Below, piece after piece: positions 31,173 to 43,400 of a DNA stretch of 64,000 nucleotides; positions within the stretch are counted from its first letter, which is position 1, and each line of letters opens with the position of its first letter. The position numbers and the translations under genes are program-made. A model generated the notes under the pieces. It was not told the DNA's origin, did no database searches, and was given only the letters and a program-made list of their open reading frames with translations. Source of the DNA: Knoxdaviesia capensis (lineage: Eukaryota; Ascomycota; Sordariomycetes; Microascales; Gondwanamycetaceae); contig LNGK01000003.1 of assembly GCA_001510575.1 (NCBI GenBank), positions 2,519,369 to 2,583,368 on the forward strand. The letters are read 5' to 3'.

Positions 31173-32657
31173 ATGCGCTACCCGGCGCTGCGAAAAGAGT
31201 TCCTGCGGTCAATTCTCGCCCAAACGTCAGATATCGAGCAAATGATCCGCGAGCGACTGGGCGTCAAGTGGTGCCGCGTGGCTGCTCAGGAGCTCTGGAA
31301 ATCCGGCAGCTTCAATGCCGCCGTCCTCGTTCGTTTCCCCGGGGACAGTGACGTGTATCTCCGGCTTCCGACCACGTACCGCATCGGCGAGGAGATGTGT
31401 CCGGGGAACGCGGAGCAGAAGCTGCGCACCGAGATTGCTGCGTATCTGTGGCTGGAAGAGCACTGCCCTGACGTGCCGATTCCAGTGCTGCATGCCTTTG
31501 GCCTGCCGGATGGCTCAACTGTGAGTTCTATAGCTCCACTCTATCACTCCATCAGTCTCTCCTAAATAGTTATGGACAGTTAGCTGTATAGCTCACACAC
31601 CCATCTAATACTCCCTCCTGGGAACGAACCTGGTGGAACATAAAACGCCTAGCCCTGTCTCTACTCGGACGGCCGATACCCGTTCAGCATGTTAGGCGGA
31701 ATATCCGCCATTCACTAGGCCCCGGGTTCCTCCTCATCAGCGCCGCCCACGGCGAGAAACTGGCCTTCTCCTGGCCCCAGCACCGCCACGACAAGGCACA
31801 CCGCGAGCGCTTGTTCCGGGGCCTTGCCCGCTCTCACTGAACGCGACCCCGCTCGCACGCATTGGATCCCTGGTGCTCCTCCGCAACGCGTCGATCGGCC
31901 TGAGCAACCGGCCGCGGAGCCTCTCATTCCACATGTTCGAGAACGAGCACATCCCGACCGGCATCCCGCGCGACCGTACATGCGCCGAAGTCGACTCCTA
32001 TCTGTCAGATCTGCTGTCTGTCCAGGACAACAAGATGCGGTACCAGCCGAACGCCGTGCACGGCGTGGCCGATGCCCAGGTGCAGCTGGCGGCACTGACG
32101 GCCCTGCGCGCGACTCTGCACCACTTCGCCCGCCCGGCGTTTCGGAGCGGCCCGTTTCACCTCTCGTTGACGGATCTCCACCAGCAGAACATCTTCGTTG
32201 ACGAGGACTGGAATATTCAGGGGATCATCGACCTGGAGTGGGCGCAGAGCCTGCCTGTTGAATGCAGCTGTCGCCCTACTGGCTTACGTCTCAGGCCGTG
32301 GATGGGTTTAAGGACCCCAAAGCCCTGGAGGAATACGGCACTGTAGTCGAAGAGTACTATTCGGTGTCCGAGGATGAGGAGAAGCAGCGTAACGGGTCGA
32401 CGGTCCAGTCGTCAATCATGCGTGATGTATGGAGCCGCGGCGGTTTCTGGTACTTCAAGGCCGTTACTGTGCCGAAGACTATGTATAACCTGCTCTACAG
32501 GCACATTCAGCCTCGCTTCAACCAGGATCACCCCGAGATGAAGGTTTTTGACGAGGTATTCCACTGCTACTGGGGCTTTGGGGTCCAGCAGTTCATTGAC
32601 ATGAAGATCAAGGATGAAGAAGAGTATGTGGCTAAGGTGAGAGAGGCGTTTGAGTGA
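31173..32657 (+). pseudogene. Aminoglycoside-phosphotransferase (APH) family gene with two frameshifts
   Basis: Exon 1 (31173-31520) and exon 2 from 31593 are joined by a good 72-nt intron (GTGAGT...TATAG). The N-lobe is clear (WKSGSFNAAVLVRFPGDS), and so is the catalytic loop LTDLHQQNIFVDEDWN with the metal-binding IIDLEWA. The frame breaks near 31826-31832 and again near 32258-32263. Each break is cured by one missing base, and the protein-like sequence continues directly in the next frame on each side. Intact, it would be about 470 residues, the usual size for this expanded fungal kinase-like family, whose substrates are mostly unknown. Either a young pseudogene or two base-call errors. 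Confidence 0.82.
31521..31592 (+). other. Intron of the APH-family pseudogene
   Basis: GTGAGT donor, CTGTATAG acceptor. Splicing gives the continuous reading GST-LTHPSNTPSWERTWW, typical of the family. Confidence 0.7.
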
Positions 32658-34958
32658 GAGTGGACAGTACAAGGTAGAATGTAGAGGCCATGATATGATC
32701 AACCAAGGGAACGGCTGTAGACTGTAGTAGTAGACTCATCCCTCGTGTAGAGAGAGTTTGGGTCCGTTAACCCTGCCGGCCAACATTCATCTCTCTCTCG
32801 AGTATTACAACCCTAACCCTAATGGCCGTTGACATCAAGGTCTCCGGAAGGCTTTCATGCTGACAATCGCAATACAGTCCATTATTGAACCATGACAACT
32901 GCATTTCCCCTGGGGCGATTTCTGCACCATGCTTCGGCGTCTTTTTCTTCGAATTGGGCGGGGGTCCCCAGATGATACCGGAGACTTTTTTTTTTTTTCA
33001 AATCTCGGATTGGGCGAGGTATGATTTTTTGGGCCGCCCATTAGAATACTTGCATTCTATTGCTGCGCGTAGTATTATAGGCAGTGGCAGACCTGGGGTA
33101 CGTCTGTAAGAATTCTCCAAATATGTACATTAGGCATAGCAAAGCCCTCGATTTCTCCTCTAACAGACCGAGCATAGTCAGGGACTTGGCATGTGCACTA
33201 AGCAACTTCGCTTCGAAGGATCCCGGTCAAGGCTTTGTCGAAAATTTCCGCTATGTGTCTGCACATCTCTTAAAATCGGCACTACATATGCAGGTACAAG
33301 TTCCGTTATTGCTTCGGAAGCACCCGGTGACTCTGGACCCGGGGACGGACCTCTGCGACCTGGTCGGCTGGAGATTGGACAGCAAGCGGGAGGGAATCGC
33401 GGAATCTTTTGGGATCGTTGAGGTTGACTAAGAGTCGGTGCCGTGTAGGGAACAGCCATGTGCCGCTTGTAGTCTGTCGGTCGGCTGTGAGAGTGAGATG
33501 GGCAGTGCCCCGGCTCTGGCCTGGTCCCCAGCCTGGAACTTTCGGCCCTGGCAAAATTTACGAGAGATAATATCCGGAGGGAATCTCTCGTAAGAGCACA
33601 GAGAATATGCCGGTACTCTGCGTATGAGGCCAGTGGATATATGACAGGAATGAATCACAGCATGGGGCTGCTATTTATGTCGTGGCTCACAGACTCCAGG
33701 GTCATTCTGCGCCTCACGGATCAAGCTCACTCCGGCTCGCTTCAGAAGCGACGAAGTCTTTTGGGCCGCAGTATCGAGATGAGGATAGAAGAAGTCACCT
33801 ATATAAGCACTTAGGTATTCGGCGGAATAATGTCATCCACGACTTGAGAAGAACTTGTTGCCATGTGCCAATGGTCATGGCTGTATGGGTGAGTGGTTCG
33901 AGGGGGAGAGGACTAGAATCTGTGACATGTGGAATGTCCTGTTGGATTACCCGGCAGGCTCGGCCATGAAAGTGTATGAGTTCCCAGAAACAAATCTTGA
34001 AAAATTACCGAACCTTGCCGGCCGGCTAACAGTCCGGGGCCTCAAGCAGGTTCCGGGAATCCCACCGGAAAAGTGGAACCACGCCCGACGGACCGACCCA
34101 CCTTCAACCGGGCCGTTACAGGAATCGCCCAGGAAGACCGACAAATCCGCCAGCAGCGAGATCCTGGCCTGTGTCTTCCATGCGTCTCCAAGCGGGAGAA
34201 CTCGGAGATTCTGGTTCTAGCGGCGGACCACAAGCTAGGTTGGACTGGGCCGTGGCGCGCGGCGGCGGACAATTTACCTGCATGTAGATCCAGGGGCGGG
34301 CTTTATTGGAGAGTTGCACATGCACATGCCACTTAAGCTCTTGGCAGCTGTAAGGGAGACACTGAAGACAAATGGACGATGTCTCACCGGGATTTGAGGT
34401 GAAAGGCCTAGACCGCCGTCGGCCTCGGCCCTATCTGGAGATTCAAAAACCCTAACTACCCGCATACACAAACATGGCCTGCCTCTAGGGGGAGAGAGAA
34501 GAGGGAGATTCTTCATCGCTTTCATACCAGGCCTCCGCAATCGTCGTCGCCTTTTGCTGACCAACGGTACAGCCATGCGGATGTTCCTCTCCTCCCTTCG
34601 ATAGAAGACTCTTCGGGGACCGTCACCCGGGGGCCTAGGCCACACACATTGGATTACACAAGCGACAGGATTGCTATTTTGCAAGTTTCAGCCAAGTCGG
34701 CGGTATACCATCTGGAGATTGCAAGTGCTGAGGAACGGCAACGTAAGAGCCAAGAGAGTGGGAGCACAAGCAACAACACAATGCAGATTCGCCCCCGACG
34801 ACAGCACCCCACGCTGCAAGCCACACTGGGGAGCGAAACCGCCAAATTTCGAAAGACACAGCCGGCGGTGACTGGTGCACAAGAATGCAAGGACGCACGG
34901 AGAGCGAACAAACAAGAGACACATATCAGATGTGGCTGATCGCCGGCGGGGCTTGGCA

Positions 34959-34992
<34 letters not shown>

Positions 34993-35848
34993 ATACACAC
35001 ACACATATATACACCAAGCCGGCGCCGCACTCTTGCACCGTCCCCCGCAGTTCCGAGTCCCCCGGAGGTGAGAGGTGGCAGATAGAGCTGCCTACCAGTG
35101 GGCGATGAGGAGACGTAGCCGCGGTCTAGACCTGTACCACATCTTCGGGGGTTCTGCACACGCTTGTTTATGGTTGAGTCTGATTCGGAGAGTGCCGCCA
35201 TGCGTGGACGGCAGGAGGTTCGTGCCTTCGCAAAGGGCGGTCTGAGACGAGACATCCAGGGCCAAGAAAACGCAGCCGGGCTCATCGACAATCTCTTTCC
35301 ACGGCGTGGGAGGGAAGAAGAAGAACCAGAGACACACAGCACAGCCAACCGGACACAAGAACGAGGCGAAAAGCTGTTGTCTCGCCTTCTGCGGCAGCAC
35401 CAGAGCAGAGGGACAGACATGAAGTGGGAAAAACCACCTGCGGTCGACATCCCTCTGTCGGACCTGAGTCTAGACCCAGGCCCCCTTCTGTGCTTCCCGA
35501 CGACCTCTTAATCTCAGGCTCCACAGAACAGGCTCTCTCTCTCTTCATTATTTTCTTGAGAGCAAACACAGAGAGCAGACAAACGTGAATAAGGGGGGAC
35601 CGCACAGCAACACACACACCAACCCACCTGCCACACCCGCATGCAACACAGCTGGGTGAGACAACCTGCGTTTCCATCCCGGCGGCTTGGCACCAGAACT
35701 CCAACCCTAAGCCGGGTGAAGCTTGAATGCAGGGAGGACAGAAGAGGCTGTGGCACGGGGGCGTACTGCGTGGTTGTTGTGACAGTGCGGTTTGCTGCTA
35801 GAGCTCCGGACCGGCCACGTATGTGCTGCTCTGAGTTTGTGAGCAAGA
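32658..35848. other. Gene-free tract, part 1
   Basis: No recognisable gene. AACCCTAACCCTAATGG at 32809-32824 is a double telo-box. Short ORFs in all frames carry stop codons at intervals expected by chance, and none shows a domain. An AC repeat lies at 34961-35007. Confidence 0.6.
34961..35007. repeat. (AC)n microsatellite
   Basis: AC dinucleotides, interrupted near 34991 and ending in ATATAT. Confidence 0.9.
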
Positions 35849-37453
35849 GTGACATCGCAACGAGGGGGCCATTCCGCGAGGCTTTGGCGTGTGGCTTGGG
35901 GGGAAGTTGATTACACACACCATTCCCTGATATATGGAATCCCAAAGGGAGCCCTGCCGAGGGGGCAAAAGGGAGGCGACGTGGATGAACGCATCGGACA
36001 CCGCACTCGTCCGGCAAAGTCCGGTGTTGCGAGAGAAGAGACAACCCGCTCTTGGCTGTGCAATCGAGAGCTGGATTCCCGCGAGAGCCAAGCAGCCGAG
36101 AACGGCCGTGACGGTGATGAACAAACACAACAACAAAACAACGGAAAAACAAATTCTGGGCCTGAGGCGAGCCAAGACGACGTACAGACGAACAGGTCAC
36201 CAAGAAAGGTCAGAAGGCACAGCGATGCTTCAAGGTGGGAAAAGGGGGAACGGACAGATGCACAGCCAAGCCTGGCTTTGGACGCCAGCGAAGCGTTGGG
36301 CGTGAGTGACACAGGGTGCTTGGCTCTTTGTCTCTGGGTTGATGCGTTGTCTCAGTCTCAGAGCAGAACTCGAGTGTGTCTTGCGTCTTCAAACGCCGGC
36401 GAGAGGTGCGAACTCACCTCAGGCAACGGGAAGAGGAACGTACAAACGGCAGACTCTCCGTTCTTTGCTGCCCTAACCCTGGAGGCTCCGGGATGGGATG
36501 TGTTCACTTGGAGCGAACCATCGAGGCGTCCATCTGTCCTGGAGCGATACCGGCCGCCGGACGGCATGCCCAGCCCCAAGCCCCGGTGTATCGCCGGCAT
36601 GGCGAAGGCCAGACCGCAGGAGAAGCAGCCGGTGGCCACTCCCCCATACCTTGCGACAAGCACCCTGATTCAGGATTTCAGGACAACACGCTCCGCCCGG
36701 AAGAAGAAACACCCAAGGCCACAATTTCCGAAAAGAGATTCATCCTGCAAAACAGCCAAGACTGCCACGCGTAAGAGCCAAAGAAAAAAAAACCCGGAAG
36801 AAGGTCTTCGCGCCCGTGTATCGCAAACACGCATCGCCAGGAATCTGGCTGCCGACCAGACAAGAAGGGGGCACAGCCAAGTCGACGACGACGACGACGA
36901 CGCTGACGATGCAGATACCCGCGGGGTCAGTCTTATGGTCTGCACACACTTTTTGTCTGTTATTGCACCGGTCTCCCTGGGTGTTTGCTGTGCTTGGGAG
37001 ATCCGTCTTGGCGGCGTTCCAGACGCGTCAGACAGGCATCGTTGGAGAAAGTGCGAGCGGGCAACAGATGCGTACCACGGAGCTGTGGACGTTGGCCAGT
37101 GTCAGAGGTTGAGAGAGAAACCCAGAAGCAGAGTGTTTCCCCGTCAACGATGCTCAAGCCCCGTGGCGAGGTATTGCGAAATCCGCTGCCATCCCCCCCC
37201 CGGGCATCGTAAGCTGGACCGTGGGAAGGAGTCTCCGGACCGGACACGGAGCCCGGGGCCCCGCGGACCCCTCCGGAGGCAGCGGATTCCTCCGGAGGTC
37301 CTGTGGGCTGGACAGCGGCACCAGGCAGACTATTGCCTGGGATTTCAGTCCGCGGGCGTGGATCTCTTGAGAAATGTGAGCGTACGTAGGCACCGTGGTG
37401 GCTGTGTCTGCGAAGGGAGACCGAGAGACCATCGTGCCAAGGTTTCTCTGTAA
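35849..37453 (+). CDS. Orphan 534-codon ORF, coding status uncertain
   Basis: A continuous frame of 534 codons from ATG to stop with no intron. At this base composition stop codons should appear about every 25-30 codons, so the length is very unlikely by chance. Yet codon endings are not biased to C/G as in every confident gene here. The predicted protein is basic and disordered (Arg, Ser, Pro), with NLS-like patches (RKKKHPRPQFPKR, RKSQRKKN). An Asp run lies at about 345-355, followed by one hydrophobic stretch (VSLMVCTHFLSVIAPVSLG). No family is recognised. It could be a young or orphan gene, part of a long RNA, or a chance frame. Confidence 0.33.
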   Translation: MTSQRGGHSARLWRVAWGEVDYTHHSLIYGIPKGALPRGQKGGDVDERIGHRTRPAKSGVAREETTRSWLCNRELDSRESQAAENGRDGDEQTQQQNNGKTNSGPEASQDDVQTNRSPRKVRRHSDASRWEKGERTDAQPSLALDASEALGVSDTGCLALCLWVDALSQSQSRTRVCLASSNAGERCELTSGNGKRNVQTADSPFFAALTLEAPGWDVFTWSEPSRRPSVLERYRPPDGMPSPKPRCIAGMAKARPQEKQPVATPPYLATSTLIQDFRTTRSARKKKHPRPQFPKRDSSCKTAKTATRKSQRKKNPEEGLRARVSQTRIARNLAADQTRRGHSQVDDDDDDADDADTRGVSLMVCTHFLSVIAPVSLGVCCAWEIRLGGVPDASDRHRWRKCERATDAYHGAVDVGQCQRLREKPRSRVFPRQRCSSPVARYCEIRCHPPPGHRKLDRGKESPDRTRSPGPRGPLRRQRIPPEVLWAGQRHQADYCLGFQSAGVDLLRNVSVRRHRGGCVCEGRPRDHRAKVSL

Positions 37454-40400
37454 GACCATCTGCTACGGAAACAGCATCGATCGACCCTTTGGGATATTGC
37501 AGAATGAAGGGGTTTTTTTTGTCTGTTTGCGCTCGTTCGTCAACGTGTCTTGCATGACAAGTTCACCTAGGAATCTCAGAACTGCAAGAGAGAGCGTCCT
37601 CCGTATCTCGCGGACCCTTCCAAGTATTTCCCATCTCCCGTGGCTATCCAAGGTGGGATGATGCCTGGCATCCCCAGCTTTTCTAAGACACCCACAAGTC
37701 TTGGTACCATGCACAGTGGTAATGTTCAGAGCACGTTTAGTGGTTCGAGCTCTGCAGGGGAGATGCTTTTGAATTTTCGTAACTGTTCCCGGCACAAATT
37801 AAGAAAAGAATTCACGGCGTTTGTTGAGAAAGACGACCGAAAAAAACACCCGACTTCCCAAGAAAGGATCACTGGCCAAGCCGCCGATAACGCGCTGCGA
37901 CTCCAAAAATCGGACGAAGGGCAGCACATTGCTTGGAGGATATTTTTGGAGTCGATCCCACCAGTGTCGAGACTTTGATGTGAATTGCCCTCACAGTCCT
38001 ACAGCTTTTGTCGTCGTAATCCCGGTCGGCTCTCCCTTCTGGCCGCCGTCTACCGCGAAAACAGACTTCTCTCGTGGTAGTTGGTAGAGACCACATCCAT
38101 CACCCTCATGTGAACACAGCCTGTTCCGGCAGTGTGTCTTACGGTGAGGAGACCTCCCTCTCCCCCTACGATGGCATGGGGATCACGGTGTGCATCAATT
38201 GGATCCGGGGACGCCAGTTCCGACGGATCGCCTCGGAAGTGTAGTAGTTAGTGTCTAAGGAGAAACGAGTCCCTGGGGAGACGCTCAAAACAGCGTGAGC
38301 CAGCGAGTGCCACGCCACAGGATTCGAAGTCCGTGTCGTCATTTGGGGTGGTCAGCTTGGCAGTGTTCCCGGGACCTGTTCAAGACACCAGATTACTGGG
38401 GAAGAAGAAAACCTGAAGGGGGTAGGAGGCCCTGGGTTTAGCGGTGGTCGGGGTGGGACGACAACCCTGGGAGTTCACCACGCCTGGCGCCCCTCTCTCT
38501 CCAGAGTGTATTGGCGTTGGTGGCTTTTCCTCTCTCGCCTAAATGGAGGAGACGATTCGCACTAACAGGTGCGGGTATATGGTGATTTTCTGCCTTTGAA
38601 TTAAAATAGTCAAGAAAGGGCAAGGAAGAAAAACACCCCGTCGGTCCTCGGTGTCTCAAGTGGACTCTGTGTGGGTGGACACCAGGGACATCAGAAGACG
38701 CATCACGTATGCCACACACCACACACCACACACCGTCCAACACCAGACCTCATCACATGAAGCAGGCTAAAACGTAAGAGAAAGGCACAGAGAGAAGAGT
38801 GAAGCGCGCCGGTGAGGCAGCGGTGAGCAAGAGCGGCGTATGTCCGGCGTCCTCGTGTGGAAGACGGTATATGCTGGTATTTCCTCGTACAGTCAGTAGA
38901 ATCAAGCACAGTCTCTTTTGCATATATGCCGGGTGGCGGTGTGGGGGAGGAAGCCACCAGCGAAAACTCTGAAATGTGCCCTCCTCTCCCGGAGATTTGG
39001 TGCAGAGGAGTAGTTGGATTTTATCGTGCTAGCTTGACTTTCCTTAACCTCACTCTTCGTTTCGTCCCCGCCTTGGAGGCATTCCGTCCATCTTCGGCTG
39101 GCAGCAGCGGGAGCGAGAGATGTACTGTACTGTAATGTACTGTAGTAGTTTGTTGGGAGTGCCTCTATTCCCCTTACGAACGCACATAGTATTACAGAGG
39201 CCGGGTTGATAGAAGACCAACCTGATCCCGGCGTTCATGATGTTTGGGAATACGCGAATGACTCAAGAAACAAGGAAGCCGGTGGAAGACCCGAGACGGT
39301 GAAAGATGCCATAATCTCGGCATCATCATGGGATCGTGTCCAACCCGTACCATGTTCGGGGGACGTGTACCGTTTCTACGGGCCCCCGCCGCAAAGGGTA
39401 CATCAGCCCTCCAACTTCTCAATGTTGCTGCCATGTCCGAGGAATTCCCGGAGGTTCAGAGCCGCCCAGACACTTCCGAGCAAACCCTTGTGTGTGCAAC
39501 AATACGCGCCACATGAAATGCTTTGGTCCCCTCAGACTTGGTGGTTCCAGGGAACACTGGCTGCGGTGAACTCAAGATTACGCTGCTGGTACCGTGAAAC
39601 CTGAAGACAGTGGCGAACTGGATGCCCAACTCGGCACCTCAGCAGGCTCACACCGACTCATTAACAGGCCTTTTACTGCCATGAGAATCTCCCGCCGGCT
39701 CCCCCGGGCGCGTCGTCCGTAGCCCCCCCTTCCAACTTCCAACGCCAGACCGCAGGCCAGGCCTTTTCGGCGGTGCCGGCGGGGAGATACAAAACTCATG
39801 GTATACAGGACGGTTTCCACGAGGACCGTCTTTTTTGTGACAACGCCATGGCTAGCGGGCTTCTCCCGTCTCTGGAATGCTGGGAGTTACTTACCATCTC
39901 TGGCATCCGAGGTTGGCTGGCGACGGCCCTGCTTTGGCGTGTGTGTGCGGGACATCGAAGCTGGGGCCCAGAGGTTTTCACGTTGGAGGAAGAGAAAAGA
40001 AAATTCAACCGCCAAACTATGAGCAAGCTTGTTTAGTGGTTTGTTTCTCGAGCTCTGTTTTTTCCTTCTAATTCTTGACTTTTTAATCTTTAATTTTCAA
40101 AGGTGGTTCAACCGCGTGAGCGGATAATCCAGCCCAACACGGCGACGCCGGGACGTGCGTGAACCTGCAAGTGAGAGGGAAGAAAAACGAACCCAACCAA
40201 CTTCGTGCCGTGAGGGTGATATCAACAACAGAAGAGTGCAAACGAAACCACTCTAGCCCCGGCATCTTATCTCAAACATGCAGCCATGGTCTGAGAGACC
40301 AACACAAGCACCACCAGCAAGCAGCGCAAGAAGAGGCATCACCCCGCGAAGGCGAATCCAGGGCGGGAGAGAGAGAGAGGGAGCACGTCAAAAAGAAGTG

Positions 40401-43400
40401 AATCGGCCCTCCTTCGCTTCGCCTGCGTTGTTCCAGCTAAACAGACACATACTATAAAGTTCAGCCCACCTTTCCGGGCCTCTGTCGCGCACAACCACAC
40501 CACTTGACAACCCAGTTCCACGCAACACGAGCTGAAAGAGCCCGGTTTTGTGTGAAGCGAGAGAGAGGGGTCCCCTCACGAGGCAAAAACCCAAACAGCA
40601 ATAAAATGGAAAGAGAAACAAAAAACAAAGAATGCCTGGCGCGGCTCTGAGACTTCTTACTCCATATTTCGGTCATCCTGTGCGGCGCGGCGCATCTTTC
40701 CGGCCTCCATCAACCTCGATGAAAGCATCTTGGGGCCCCGTTGGTTCGGGTTCACGGGGAGCTAGGGTTATACCCTGGCCGACACCGACATGGCCCACAA
40801 TGACGTACCGACAGTCGACGCCCTGGCCGCCGCCTCGATCGTGCTCCCTGTGAGGTGCTTTGCTTGGGTCTTGTGCGTGCATTAACATGCAATGCGGATA
40901 AACAAGGGGGGGGGGGGAAGACGAGCGAGGCGTGATTGTGTGTGGTTCGCGTCGTCGCAAGGGTATGCTGTTACTGTATATAATATGAATATGAACAAGG
41001 TTGCAATGTACCGTTAGTATCTGGACACTACCGGACCGGTACCTGGGGGGGAGCGGAGATGGATGGTGGGAAGCCAGCATCATCCCCCTACAGGCGCGTA
41101 CAGCGGCAAACGGGGGTTAAATTTGATAGGCCTGGGGAGTGGGAATGCGACGTGAACCGGCTGAGGCGTTCACTGTGTAAGTAGCGGACAGTGCTTGTCG
41201 GGGCCAGTGTTCCCTGGTTGACAGTCCCGATGTATGTTCAACGGCTTGCACATGTCGATTAAAGAGGATGAGACATATCGGCACGAACAGCCAACATCTT
41301 CAAACGTCTGCCGAGTGGTGGTGGTGAGATGATGCTCTTCAGTTTGCACATTCTCGCAGGCTCGCCGAGAGACACACGCACGGCATGTGCAAGGGCCCTG
41401 TAAGACGCCATCCCCGGGGCAGACCTCGCTTGCCTCGTTCGCTTGTTTCGGATACACTCCCAGCACCAGCCAGAAGAGGGCCCCCTCTCCCCTCCCCGCT
41501 CTTCTCTTCTCGCGCGGATCCTTCGTGTCTGCTCCTCTGCATGGCCATGCCATGGTCGTCCAGGAAATGAGCAGCAAGCCAGAAACTCGTCCCCCGCTTT
41601 TTCGATGGGGGGGCGGGGGGAGAGAGAGCATATCGGGAGAGAGAGAGAGAGAGACGGAACAAACGAGAAGCAGCAGGGCGGCATATGCATCGCAACAAAT
41701 CAGTTGAAGGACAACCAACACTCCGGAACGCAGCATCAAGCACCAGCCAGGCCGTTCCGATTGATTTTCGCAGAGGTGTGGGTGGGTGGGTTTCTTTCCT
41801 CTTTTGGCGGCGCTGGGAGCCTCGGAATGAAGATGGATGGGACACATCGACACGGGAGAGCGAGTTTGGTGGGGGGGGGCAACATAACATGCGTATAGGC
41901 CCCAGCCCAGGCTGATAGCACGGGAGTAGTATCGGAGGAAGGCATTTTTGCATCTGTCTGGTGATATGGCGGTGATGTGAGGATCAAGAAGCACATGCCA
42001 CCAGCAATGGCTCTCTGGAATCTGCCCTCATCCGCCGCTTGAAATGTGTGTCCTGCATGATCACCAACCTTTTGCATTGCATGCGCTGTGCGATCCGTCC
42101 GCTCTCCTCCCACCACCGCAGCTTCCGGTGCGCTCTTGCACGGCAAACGGGGGTTCTGTAGTGCGCTTCGATCGCATCAGGGTAAACAGATATCTCTGAA
42201 TGAGGGGGGAATTGCTGGCGGCCATACCACACAGCCCGCTATCGCGGTCGAATGGCTGACAGAGGGGGGGCCTATATGTGGCCGTCCATTATTGCCGTGG
42301 GGTTTCGTTGCTTTCTATCTCCTCCGTGTGATCGGTGCTCGCTGTAGGAAGGATTCCCTTCTTTCCCCCCAAACACGGAATCGTGGTGGCTTGTTGGTCC
42401 CGGCGCCACCACCAACCAAGCCGCCCGCAATCACTCTCCTTCGAGAATGTCCCACGCATTCACCTCTTTTTCCATCTCGGTGCCGTGGCATCCTTCCTCA
42501 ACGCCGCAGAGCAAGCCATTTGTTCATGTAACCACGGCTGGAGGGAGGAGAGGAGAGGAGAGGATGGCCACGTTGAAGTGTTCTCTGCTGCTTGTCTGGG
42601 ACATGTTTGATACACAGAGTCGTCTGGGCCTGCATATGCGGCCACCCTGCAGCCGAGGGGAACTTGGGAAGCTATCTGGTGTAAATGTGGGCTTCCATCG
42701 CCAATTCACAATGTTTCTTCTCTATTTCATTTCCGTTTGGCGGCATTTCCGGGTTCCTTCATTGAGGAACACCTATAATTAACCCCCCCCCGTTCTTTGC
42801 GCGGGCCAATTCGCCTCCGCGATTCCAAGCTCTGACCGAGAATAGCAACAGCCCGGAGAAGCGAGTATCGCGGATGACTTGGTTGGGGGAGTGGGTTCCT
42901 GGAGTGTACGGGACCTTTCCTTCCTGAGCCCAGCTGAGTGCAGTCCTCGTATTGGAGGGCAGCTTACGGGAGGCGAAACGACAGCTGTAAGTGCTCGTTG
43001 GGTTCGATTGCTTGCTCCCTCGGTTCTCAGTGCGGTTGATTGTGTCTTACACACACACACACACATGCAGCCCGTCCTGCAAAGGAAGCATCACCCCCAA
43101 GCTTCCTCTCGCCTCTCTGCATGCCGTGCATCGCGTGTATAACAGACACAAAAAAAGCGAGCTCTTACCAGAACGAGCATCGTCGACTGTAGCGAGAAAA
43201 AGCCAAGCCCGCGCACGTCTTCTTATGCATAGATTTAACCATTGGCTAGGCCATTCTTGTCGTCTTTTTTTTTCTTCCCTTTTCTTTTTCTTTTCCAACG
43301 TCCTTGCGGGGCGCTAGATCTCTCTGTCGGTCGCTCTCTTCAGTGTACTTGCAGGTCGAGACAAAAAGAAAACAGCGGGCCTTGCTCTGGCTGGCCGTGC

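Noticed and set aside
41170..41994. 274-codon minus-strand ORF
   Set aside because: Two other minus-strand frames are open over the same bases, so composition explains it; low-complexity residues and no conserved-looking segment.
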